A stretch of DNA of 5,768 nt from an uncultured Enorma sp. (GTDB taxonomy: Bacteria > Actinomycetota > Coriobacteriia > Coriobacteriales > Coriobacteriaceae): assembly GCA_905210055.1 (NCBI GenBank), contig CAJLVH010000122.1:1-5768 (forward strand). The letters run 5' to 3'. Both the position numbers and the translations under genes were made by a program. Of this stretch, positions 1 to 5,527 are shown one piece after another (within the stretch, counting starts at the first letter, position 1; the number at the start of each line of letters is the position of its first letter). Under the pieces are notes generated by a model. That model was not told the DNA's origin, ran no database searches, and worked only from the letters and a program-made list of their open reading frames with translations.

Positions 1-303
1 CGTTCCGCTCGCCGCCGCGAGGGTTTCACCGTGGTGGACGGGACGAGCATCGTATCCGCGCCCGAGCCGCGCGGAGGAAGCGAGGACAGAGGCGGTCATG
101 GCCGCAGCTCGCGTAGGGAGCGCCCGTCGCGCGGTGGATACGCGCAGGGTATCGAGCGCCACGGCTCCTACGAGCGTGTGAACCTTGGATCCGATCCTGC
201 GGACCGTTTGCGCTCGCGCAGCGTCCGTACGCGCTATGATGAGGGTGGAAGCACGCGCGGGAGCGGTTCCCGACGCGGGAGAGGGGATTCCCATGACCGC
301 TAA
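1..303 (+). CDS. ftsW: Cell division protein FtsW, C-terminal cytoplasmic tail (partial, 5' end outside window)
   Basis: An open frame enters from the left edge and gives 100 residues before TAA at 301-303. FtsW is the SEDS-family septal peptidoglycan glycosyltransferase, a polytopic membrane protein that polymerises lipid II with its partner class B PBP. None of the membrane core is in this window. What is visible is a hydrophilic, probably disordered tail with 23 Arg and no Lys in 100 residues, rich in Gly and Ser, with RGG-like and RSRS-like runs. The call rests on position directly before murG, where ftsW usually lies in dcw clusters, and on a tail character known from actinobacterial FtsW proteins. 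The stop overlaps the murG start by 11 bases, implying coupled translation. No catalytic motif can be checked, so another membrane protein with a basic tail cannot be excluded. Confidence 0.72.
   Translation, partial: RSARRREGFTVVDGTSIVSAPEPRGGSEDRGGHGRSSRRERPSRGGYAQGIERHGSYERVNLGSDPADRLRSRSVRTRYDEGGSTRGSGSRRGRGDSHDR
277..286 (+). promoter_or_regulatory. murG ribosome binding site
   Basis: The purine run GGGAGAGGGG lies inside the ftsW tail and ends 6 bases before ATG 293. It selects that ATG over an in-frame upstream ATG at 185, which would only add residues read from the ftsW tail region. Confidence 0.7.
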
Positions 304-1426
304 GCTCAAGGTCGCCATCGCGGCGGGCGGCACCGCCGGACATGTCAACCCGGCGCTCGCCCTTGCGGAGGAGTTGCGCCAGCGTGGGCATGAGGTGCGC
401 TTCTATGGCGAATCGAGGCGCCTGGAGGGCAAGCTCGTCCCGGCGGCCGGATTCGCGTTCACGCCCATCCATGTGACCGGCTTCGACCGCGAGCGACCTT
501 GGACCGCCATTGCCGCGCTCACCAACCTCGCCCGCACCGAGGGCAGGCTCGTGCGCGACTTCAAACGCGACCCCGCGCTGTGCCCAGATGTGGTGATCGG
601 CTTCGGTGCCTATATCGAGATGCCGCTCGTGCGTGCGGCTGCGAAGCTCGGCATTCCGTATGCCCTGCACGAGCAGAACTCCGTGCCCGGCCTCGCGAAT
701 AAGCAGGCGGCGAAGGACGCCTCGCTCATCGCCATCGCGCAGCCGAGCGTCGCCGAGGCGTTCGAGAAGCGTGGCGCGAAGGCTTCTGCGGTCCAGATGA
801 TCGGCAACCCCGTGCGCGCATCGGTGCTCGACGGCAACTGCGAGCGCGGCCGCGAGACGCTCGGCGTGCCGCGGGACGCGACGCTGCTCGTGGTATTTGG
901 CGGAAGCCTCGGCGCGCACCATCTGAACGAGCGCATGGTCTCGCTCAAGTCCGAGCTTTTGGCCATCGAGGGCGTGCATGTCCTGCATTCGACCGGCGCG
1001 GACGATTTCGAGGCGACCGAGCGCGCGCTCGCGCTGAGCGATGAGGAGGAGGCGCGCTACCGGGTGCGCCCGTATATCGATGACATGGGCGATGTGCTTG
1101 CGGCGGCGGACCTCGTGCTCTCGCGTGCCGGCGCGTCCTCCATTGCCGAGATCGCCGCCCTCGCCGTGCCCTCGGTGCTCGTGCCCTATCCCCATGCGAC
1201 GGCCGACCATCAGACCACGAACGCACGCTACCTTGTGGATGCTGGGGCGGCGAAGATGTGTGCCGACGCCGATATCGACGATCGTGCCTTCGCGGAGCTC
1301 GTGTTGGGGCTCCTGCGCGACGCCGACGCGCGTGCCCAGATGCGCGCGCACGCCGAAGGACTCGGCCAGGCTCGTGCCGCCGAGCGCCTCGTCGACGCCC
1401 TCGAGGCCATCGCCCGGCCAGCGTAA
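293..1426 (+). CDS. murG: UDP-GlcNAc:lipid I N-acetylglucosaminyltransferase MurG
   Basis: MurG transfers GlcNAc from UDP-GlcNAc to lipid I to make lipid II, on the cytoplasmic face of the membrane. The product is 377 residues, slightly longer than E. coli MurG (355), with the GT-B two-domain layout. The N domain has the glycine loop GGTAGHVNPALA (12-23), GFGAYIEMP (103-111) and HEQNSVPGLANK (126-137), the last matching the acceptor-side signature of the family. The C domain has GNPVR (171-175), GGSLGA (203-208) and the UDP-GlcNAc-binding stretch beginning RAGASSIAEIAAL (278-290), followed by HATADHQTTNA (301-311). Two signature positions differ from E. coli: GAY for GGY and GSLGA for GSQGA, both conservative. 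Start ATG 293 is chosen for its ribosome site and because the motif spacing fits the family. It overlaps the ftsW end, and no promoter is seen in front of it, so it is probably transcribed with ftsW. Confidence 0.97.
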   Translation: MTAKLKVAIAAGGTAGHVNPALALAEELRQRGHEVRFYGESRRLEGKLVPAAGFAFTPIHVTGFDRERPWTAIAALTNLARTEGRLVRDFKRDPALCPDVVIGFGAYIEMPLVRAAAKLGIPYALHEQNSVPGLANKQAAKDASLIAIAQPSVAEAFEKRGAKASAVQMIGNPVRASVLDGNCERGRETLGVPRDATLLVVFGGSLGAHHLNERMVSLKSELLAIEGVHVLHSTGADDFEATERALALSDEEEARYRVRPYIDDMGDVLAAADLVLSRAGASSIAEIAALAVPSVLVPYPHATADHQTTNARYLVDAGAAKMCADADIDDRAFAELVLGLLRDADARAQMRAHAEGLGQARAAERLVDALEAIARPA

Positions 1427-1474
1427 AAAACCCTGGGGCTATTTCACGCTCCCGCTGCTTCAACCGAAATGCCG

Positions 1475-1485
1475 TGCTTTTGTGT
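1475..1485 (+). repeat. 11-base sequence shared with the ftsZ upstream region (copy 1)
   Basis: TGCTTTTGTGT is found here, ending on the candidate murC -35 hexamer, and again exactly at 5433-5443 upstream of ftsZ. Both copies are intergenic and in the same orientation. It may be a shared regulator site; this is inference from identity and position only. Confidence 0.4.
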
Positions 1486-1508
1486 CGCTCGATGATTTGA
1501 ACTACAAT
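1480..1508 (+). promoter_or_regulatory. Candidate sigma-70-type promoter for murC
   Basis: TTGTGT (1480-1485) and TACAAT (1503-1508) are separated by 17 bases. The -10 matches the consensus TATAAT at 5 of 6 positions, the -35 at 3 to 4. They lie in a 125-base intergenic stretch (1427-1551) that is distinctly richer in A/T than the genes around it. Predicted transcription start is near 1515, giving a leader of about 37 bases before the murC ATG. It would let murC-murB-ftsQ be transcribed independently of ftsW-murG. No convincing intrinsic terminator is seen in the gap, so read-through from murG is also likely. Confidence 0.5.
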
Positions 1509-1526
1509 CGTTTTCTTGAATCATCG
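1490..1526 (+). repeat. 8-bp inverted repeat flanking the murC -10 box
   Basis: CGATGATT (1490-1497) and AATCATCG (1519-1526) are perfect reverse complements, 21 bases apart, with the centre of symmetry at 1508, the last base of the candidate -10 hexamer TACAAT. This is the geometry of an operator that would block RNA polymerase. In read-through RNA the arms could also form a hairpin. Its function is inference. Confidence 0.4.
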
Positions 1527-1535
1527 GCTCGAAGC

Positions 1536-1540
1536 AGAGG
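1536..1540 (+). promoter_or_regulatory. murC ribosome binding site (weak, long spacing)
   Basis: AGAGG ends 11 bases before ATG 1552. It favours that ATG over the in-frame TTG at 1516, which has no purine-rich site before it and sits at the predicted transcription start. Confidence 0.45.
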
Positions 1541-1551
1541 ATAGCCCCGTC

Positions 1552-2961
1552 ATGACAGATTCCCAAAACCCCGAGCGCCCGCGGCGCATCCATTTCATCG
1601 GTATCGGCGGCGCCGGCATGAGCGGCATCGCGCTCGTCCTGCATGAGCGCGGCAGCGTGGTGAGCGGCTCCGACCTCAAGACGTCGCGCTATATTCGCCA
1701 GCTTACCCGCGCCGGGGTCGATATCCATATCGGCCATGAAGCGGCCACGATCGACGCCGTCGCGCCCGATGTCGTCGTCGTGTCTACCGCCATCCCCGAG
1801 ACGAACCCGGAGCTCGTGCGAGCCCGTGAGCTTGATATCCCCGTCTGGCCGCGCGCGAAGATGCTCTCCGAGCTCGGTCGTGGCTATACCACCATCGCCA
1901 TCGCCGGCACGCACGGCAAGACGACGACCTCTTCCATGACTGCCACGATGCTCGACCGCATGGACCTCGACCCGAGCTTCCTTATCGGCGGCATCGTCGA
2001 GGGTTACGACACGAACGGCCGCAACGGCTCCGGAGAGCTCTTCGTCGCCGAGGCGGACGAATCGGACCGCTCCTTCCTCTACCTCAATCCGGATATCGCC
2101 GTCGTCACGAACGTCGAGGCGGATCACCTCGATCACTACGATTCGCTCGAGGACATCCGTGCCACGTTCGCGAAGTTCATGAGCCTCGTGGGCGAGGCCG
2201 GCACGGTCATCGTCTGCGGCGACGACCCGAGCCTTTCCGAACTTGCGCGCTCAACCGGACGCAAGGTCATCACCTATGGCTTGGCAGAGGAAAACGACGT
2301 GCGCTGTGTGCCCGCTCTCGCGCATCGCGGTATCGCGGGGCGTTGTACGGTCACGCTTCCAGACGGAGGCGCGCACGAGGTCGCCATCAAGAGCAACCCC
2401 GGTACGCACAACCTTCTGAACGCTACCGCCTCGCTTACCGTTGCGTGGGCACTCGGCCTCGATGTCGCGCGCGCTGCGGAGGCGCTCTCGGGCTTCGCGG
2501 GCGTCCGCCGTCGCTTCACACACGTGGGCGATGTCGCCGGCGTCACGGTCGTCGACGACTACGGACACCACCCCACCGAGATCAAGGCGACGCTCGAGGC
2601 TGCGAGCTCGCTCGGCTTCAAGCACGTCGACGTCGTGTTCCAACCGCACCGCTATTCGCGTCTCCAGGCACTCGTCGAGGATTTCGCCGACGCCTTCGAG
2701 CGCGCCGACCGCCTGGTGCTCATCGACGTTTTCTCCGCCGGCGAGATGCCCATCCCGGGCGTGACGAGCAAGATGCTCGCCGACACGGTGCGCGCGCACC
2801 ATCCGGGCATGGACGTGCGCTATGTGGCGGATCGCATGCAGCTTCCCGAGGTGCTCTCGCAGATCACCGAGGAGGGCGACCTGCTCATCACCATGGGTGC
2901 GGGCGACATCACCACGGCCGGCCCCGAGTTCATCGAATACATGAACGACAAGGACGCGTGA
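1552..2961 (+). CDS. murC: UDP-N-acetylmuramate--L-alanine ligase MurC
   Basis: MurC is the cytoplasmic ATP-dependent ligase that adds the first peptide residue, normally L-alanine, to UDP-MurNAc. The product is 469 residues, normal for the family. The N-terminal UDP-binding Rossmann domain shows GIGGAGMSGIA (17-27). The central ATPase domain shows the P-loop GTHGKTTT (119-126), EADESDRSF (167-175) and TNVEADHLDHY (187-197). NPGTHNLLNATAS (282-294) marks the end of this domain. The C-terminal domain shows RRRFTHVG (319-326), DDYGHHPTEIKATL (335-348), QPHRYSR (364-370) and GAGDI (449-453). The HH in DDYGHHP and the GIGGAGMSG loop point to MurC rather than MurD, MurE or MurF. A TTG at 1516 would add 12 residues but is less likely than ATG 1552. 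It has its own promoter candidate upstream, and murB follows after 6 bases. Confidence 0.97.
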   Translation: MTDSQNPERPRRIHFIGIGGAGMSGIALVLHERGSVVSGSDLKTSRYIRQLTRAGVDIHIGHEAATIDAVAPDVVVVSTAIPETNPELVRARELDIPVWPRAKMLSELGRGYTTIAIAGTHGKTTTSSMTATMLDRMDLDPSFLIGGIVEGYDTNGRNGSGELFVAEADESDRSFLYLNPDIAVVTNVEADHLDHYDSLEDIRATFAKFMSLVGEAGTVIVCGDDPSLSELARSTGRKVITYGLAEENDVRCVPALAHRGIAGRCTVTLPDGGAHEVAIKSNPGTHNLLNATASLTVAWALGLDVARAAEALSGFAGVRRRFTHVGDVAGVTVVDDYGHHPTEIKATLEAASSLGFKHVDVVFQPHRYSRLQALVEDFADAFERADRLVLIDVFSAGEMPIPGVTSKMLADTVRAHHPGMDVRYVADRMQLPEVLSQITEEGDLLITMGAGDITTAGPEFIEYMNDKDA

Positions 2962-2967
2962 GAGGGC

Positions 2968-3888
2968 GTGGGTCTCTTCAACGCGGTCATGGCGCTTTCC
3001 GGTGCGCTCGACACGGACGTTTCCGAACAGGAGAAGCTCGCGCGCCATACGAGCTTCCGTATCGGCGGGCCTGCGGCGCTGTTCGTCACTTGCCATAGCT
3101 ACCATGCCCTTCGCCATGCGATCGAGCAGCTGGAGCATGAGAGCGTGCCCTGGGTGATCCTCGGCCGCGGCTCCAACGTGCTCGTCTCCGACGATGGGTA
3201 CGAGGGCGCGGTCGTGACGCTCGGCAACGAGTTCTCGCGCACCCTCATCGCTGAAGACGGCTGCACCGTTACCGTCGGCGCGGGCACGGTGCTCGCGCGC
3301 CTGGTGAACGAGGCGTATGCGAAGGGGCTCTCCGGCCTTGAGTTCGCAGTGGGCATTCCGGGTACCGTGGGCGGCGCGGTCTCGATGGATGCCGGCACGC
3401 GCGACGAATGGATCGGACGGCTCGTACAAGATGTCCTCACCTACAAACCGGGCGAGGGCATCAAGCACTACCGTGGATCCGATGTGGTCTGGGGGTACCG
3501 TGCGACCAGCCTCCCACACGACGAGATCCTGCTCGAGGTCACGCTCGCACTCAAGCAGGCACCCAAGACGGAGATCCGCGATAGGATGGAGCGCTATCTC
3601 TCCCGCCGTCGCCATACCCAGCCCCAGGCGGTCGCCTCGTGCGGTTCGGTCTTCCGCAACCCGCCGGAGGGAAGTGTGGGAAAGATGGTCGAGGACTGTG
3701 GATTGAAGGGTTTTTCCGTTGGCGGTGCCCAAGTTTCCGAGGTTCACGCTAACGTAATCGTCAACACGGGTTCCGCGAGCGCATCCGACGTCCTCGCGGT
3801 CATGCGGGAGATGTATGGGAAGGTGCGTGAGAAGTTTGGCGTCGAGCTACAACCGGAAGTCAAATTCCTCGGCTTCTCGCACCGCTAA
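2968..3888 (+). CDS. murB: UDP-N-acetylenolpyruvoylglucosamine reductase MurB
   Basis: MurB is a cytoplasmic FAD enzyme that uses NADPH to reduce UDP-GlcNAc-enolpyruvate to UDP-MurNAc, the substrate of MurC. The product is 306 residues, the size of the shorter (type II, Gram-positive-like) family. FAD-domain motifs seen are RIGGPA (31-36), LGRGSNVLVSD (65-75), GAGT (104-107) and GLEFAVGIPGTVGGAVSM (123-140). The three family catalytic positions are present: Arg178 in WGYR, Ser227 in SCGSVFRNP, and Glu297 in LQPEVKF. Near the C-terminus, HANVIVN (260-266) is typical. The start is uncertain. GTG 2968 is 6 bases after the murC stop, but the nearest purine run, AGAGGG (2961-2966), is only 1 base away. 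AAGGA (2950-2954), inside the murC end, gives a spacing of 13. ATG 2989 would give a 299-residue protein but has no good site. The tight junction suggests coupling to murC. The 3' end overlaps ftsQ. Confidence 0.97.
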   Translation: MGLFNAVMALSGALDTDVSEQEKLARHTSFRIGGPAALFVTCHSYHALRHAIEQLEHESVPWVILGRGSNVLVSDDGYEGAVVTLGNEFSRTLIAEDGCTVTVGAGTVLARLVNEAYAKGLSGLEFAVGIPGTVGGAVSMDAGTRDEWIGRLVQDVLTYKPGEGIKHYRGSDVVWGYRATSLPHDEILLEVTLALKQAPKTEIRDRMERYLSRRRHTQPQAVASCGSVFRNPPEGSVGKMVEDCGLKGFSVGGAQVSEVHANVIVNTGSASASDVLAVMREMYGKVREKFGVELQPEVKFLGFSHR

Positions 3889-5290
3889 ACCCACGTATCG
3901 CCGCGCGAAGAGCGCGAAGCCGGCGAAGCCGACCGCATCGAAAGCGGCTGCCCCGAAGACGAAGGCTCCGAAGGGCAAGGTCGCCTCTCCTGTGCGCTCG
4001 GCTGCTGCGAAGGCGTCTGCGCCGCGCAAGAAGACGGCTACACGGAAGCTTCGCCCCTCTGTGCCGACGAGGCCTGCCGCCCCCGCGAAGGCGACCGCTG
4101 CCAAGGCGAGGCGCGCCGCTGCGTCGTCGAAGGACGCGTCCCCACGCGCGGCACGAGCGCGCGGCGGGGCATCTGTCCAAGGGAGCGGGCGCACGACTGC
4201 GCGCGCGGCCTCGACGCCCGCGTTCGTCTCGAACCTTCCCTTCGCCCGCATCGCCCTCGCGTTTGCGGGAATCGCCATCGTGGCCATCGTGGCCTGGGTC
4301 GTCATCACGACGTCTCCGATCTTCTCCGTCACGGATGTCGTGGTACGCGGCAGCGAACACGTTCCGCAAGCGATGGCCGAGCGCCTCATCGACGTTCCCG
4401 AGGGAACGACGCTCTTCAACGTGGATGCGGCGTCGATCGAGGAATCGCTCAAGCAGAATCCCTGGGTCGAGAGCGTTCAGATCGAGCGCCAGTTCCCGCA
4501 TACGCTTATCATCACGCCGCAGGAATACGAGGTCGCGGCGATCGCCTACATCACGTCGGGCGATGTGGCGTGGGCTATTGGCACGAACAACACCTGGATC
4601 GCTCCCATATCACTTTCCGTGACCGTCGATGCCGAAGGGAACATCGTATCGACGACGGGGGAGACGCAGGGCGACGCCACGGCGGAACAAGACGGTACGG
4701 CATCTGCCGGCGAAGATGGCACAGCTGCGGCAGATGGCGGCGGTTCCGGAGACGACGCCGGCGGCGATGCGGTGACAGCCGGTGAGCCTGCAACCCCCGA
4801 GGACGCTCAAGGCGACGTCGCAGCTGACGACGGCTCCTCCGGTGACGATGCGCCCGGTGAGGCCGATGAAGTCAGCACCACGGGGAGCGACGGTGCCCAG
4901 GATGGCGCGGCGTCCGACGGCACGAGGGTGCTCACGGGACTCGAGGCGGCGCTCGCGCTCGCGCAACAGGACGATGCGATCCTTTTCATCAACATCCCCG
5001 CAGACGTCGCACCCGCCTCGGGTTCCGAAGTCACATCCGACGTCATCGTCGCGGGCCTTGCGTACTCGGATGGCTTTTCTACCGAGTTCATCGGCCAGAT
5101 CGAAGATTTGTCGCTCGAGTCCGTCGACGCGATCTCGGCGAACCTCACGTCGGGCGTCGAGGTCTCGCTCGGCTCTCCGGAGAACATCGCCCTCAAGGAG
5201 CGCGTCGTGACCGAGCTTCTCGATCAGGTCGAGGGCATCACCTACATCAATGTGCGAGATCCCGAGAATCCGACCTACCGCGCCCTCTAG
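3815..5290 (+). CDS. ftsQ: Cell division protein FtsQ/DivIB with basic N-terminal tail and acidic insertion
   Basis: FtsQ is a single-pass divisome protein that links early cytoplasmic components to septal wall synthesis. From ATG 3815 it has 491 residues, far longer than E. coli FtsQ (276). Residues 1-140 are Lys/Arg/Ala/Pro/Ser-rich, with about 35 basic residues and a single acidic one. One transmembrane helix spans about 143-165. A POTRA domain follows at about 167-235, from IFSVTDVVVRGSEHVP through NPWVESVQIERQFPHTLII. The beta domain follows and appears split: residues about 283-368 are Asp/Glu/Gly/Ala/Ser-rich with 24 acidic and no Lys, Arg or His. Then LTGLEAALAL resumes a folded part that ends GITYINVRDPENPTYRAL. 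The start is ambiguous: ATG 3815 (GGGAG, spacing 4), GTG 3827 (GGGAAGG, spacing 3) or TTG 3836 (giving MASSYNRK). All overlap murB by 53-74 bases. The call rests on TM, POTRA and location just before ftsZ. Confidence 0.92.
   Translation: MGRCVRSLASSYNRKSNSSASRTAKPTYRRAKSAKPAKPTASKAAAPKTKAPKGKVASPVRSAAAKASAPRKKTATRKLRPSVPTRPAAPAKATAAKARRAAASSKDASPRAARARGGASVQGSGRTTARAASTPAFVSNLPFARIALAFAGIAIVAIVAWVVITTSPIFSVTDVVVRGSEHVPQAMAERLIDVPEGTTLFNVDAASIEESLKQNPWVESVQIERQFPHTLIITPQEYEVAAIAYITSGDVAWAIGTNNTWIAPISLSVTVDAEGNIVSTTGETQGDATAEQDGTASAGEDGTAAADGGGSGDDAGGDAVTAGEPATPEDAQGDVAADDGSSGDDAPGEADEVSTTGSDGAQDGAASDGTRVLTGLEAALALAQQDDAILFINIPADVAPASGSEVTSDVIVAGLAYSDGFSTEFIGQIEDLSLESVDAISANLTSGVEVSLGSPENIALKERVVTELLDQVEGITYINVRDPENPTYRAL
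4661..4918 (+). other. Acidic low-complexity insertion within FtsQ
   Basis: This in-frame stretch encodes FtsQ residues 283-368: 24 Asp/Glu, no Lys/Arg/His, the rest mainly Gly, Ala, Ser and Thr. It contains an imperfect internal repeat, SGDDAGGDA (4745-4771) and SGDDAPGEA (4838-4864). It lies on the extracytoplasmic side of the membrane helix and interrupts the predicted beta domain, so it is probably an unstructured loop. Confidence 0.75.
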
Positions 5291-5360
5291 GTGAACTTGA
5301 GGATATATAGCCGGGCAGGTTGCTTGCCGTGCTTGAAGAAGGACGCCTGTCGCCGGTTGG

Positions 5361-5390
5361 TTGACGTCCCCGATTACCTGCGCATATAGT
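5361..5390 (+). promoter_or_regulatory. Candidate ftsZ promoter P1
   Basis: TTGACG (5361-5366) and TATAGT (5385-5390) are 18 bases apart. Each matches the sigma-70 consensus at 5 of 6 positions, the best promoter match in the window. Predicted start is near 5397, leaving a leader of about 130 bases before ftsZ. The -35 overlaps one arm of a 5-bp inverted repeat, GGACG (5341-5345) with CGTCC (5365-5369). Confidence 0.55.
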
Positions 5391-5419
5391 GCCACCTCCA
5401 CATTTCGATGGATAAAAAG

Positions 5420-5448
5420 TTGACTAAACACCTGCTTTTGTGTAAAGA
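5420..5448 (+). promoter_or_regulatory. Candidate ftsZ promoter P2
   Basis: TTGACT (5420-5425) matches the -35 consensus at 5 of 6 positions. With a 17-base spacer the -10 is TAAAGA (5443-5448), only 3 of 6, so this is weaker than P1. It sits in an A/T-rich part of the ftsQ-ftsZ gap. Predicted start near 5455 leaves a leader of about 73 bases. Multiple ftsZ promoters are common in bacteria, which makes a tandem arrangement plausible. Confidence 0.4.
5433..5443 (+). repeat. 11-base sequence shared with the murC upstream region (copy 2)
   Basis: TGCTTTTGTGT is identical to 1475-1485. Here it occupies the spacer of candidate promoter P2 and touches its -10. ACAC (5428-5431) just upstream is an inverted partner of its terminal GTGT (5440-5443), a symmetry the murC copy lacks. 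Confidence 0.4.
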
Positions 5449-5465
5449 TACGTCGGTTTACCTCG

Positions 5466-5490
5466 ACGTTTAACGTAAACTTGAACGTTA
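5466..5490 (+). repeat. Overlapping ACGT palindromes in the ftsZ leader
   Basis: ACGTT-T-AACGT (5466-5476) is a small palindrome. TAACGT (5471-5476) pairs with ACGTTA (5485-5490) across an 8-base loop, and GTTTA-ACG-TAAAC (5468-5480) is a third overlapping one. A further ACGT lies at 5450-5453. The cluster sits just downstream of P2 and could be an operator or a leader hairpin. Confidence 0.35.
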
Positions 5491-5516
5491 GAGTTTCAAC
5501 AAGGCAGTCCGAGTTC

Positions 5517-5521
5517 GGAGG
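5517..5521 (+). promoter_or_regulatory. ftsZ ribosome binding site
   Basis: GGAGG, the strongest Shine-Dalgarno in the window, ends 6 bases before ATG 5528 and fixes that start. Its strength fits the high FtsZ levels cells need. Confidence 0.8.
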
Positions 5522-5527
5522 ACCGAC

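Noticed and set aside
235..240. TATGAT, a -10-like hexamer 53 bases before murG
   Set aside because: No -35-like element at 16-18 bases upstream and no extended -10; it lies inside the ftsW tail.
185..292. Longer MurG starting at ATG 185
   Set aside because: The added 36 residues overlap ftsW coding sequence, do not resemble MurG, and the good ribosome site lies before ATG 293.
26..1351. Long minus-strand open frame (441 codons) opposite murG
   Set aside because: It is the mirror of a GC-rich gene with strong codon bias; murG on the + strand shows full family motifs, and the antisense product is Arg/His/Ala-rich with no recognisable motif.
1424..1445. A-run and CCCTGGGG just after murG as a terminator
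   Set aside because: CCCTGGGG leaves no room for a loop and no downstream T-tract is present.
2251..3747. Long minus-strand open frame (498 codons) opposite murC and murB
   Set aside because: It spans two well-supported + strand genes, has no family motif, and reads as a codon-bias shadow.
5314..5328. GGCAGG-TTG-CTTGCC hairpin after ftsQ as a terminator
   Set aside because: The stem is only 6 bp with a G-U pair and no T-run follows, so it is not a convincing intrinsic terminator.
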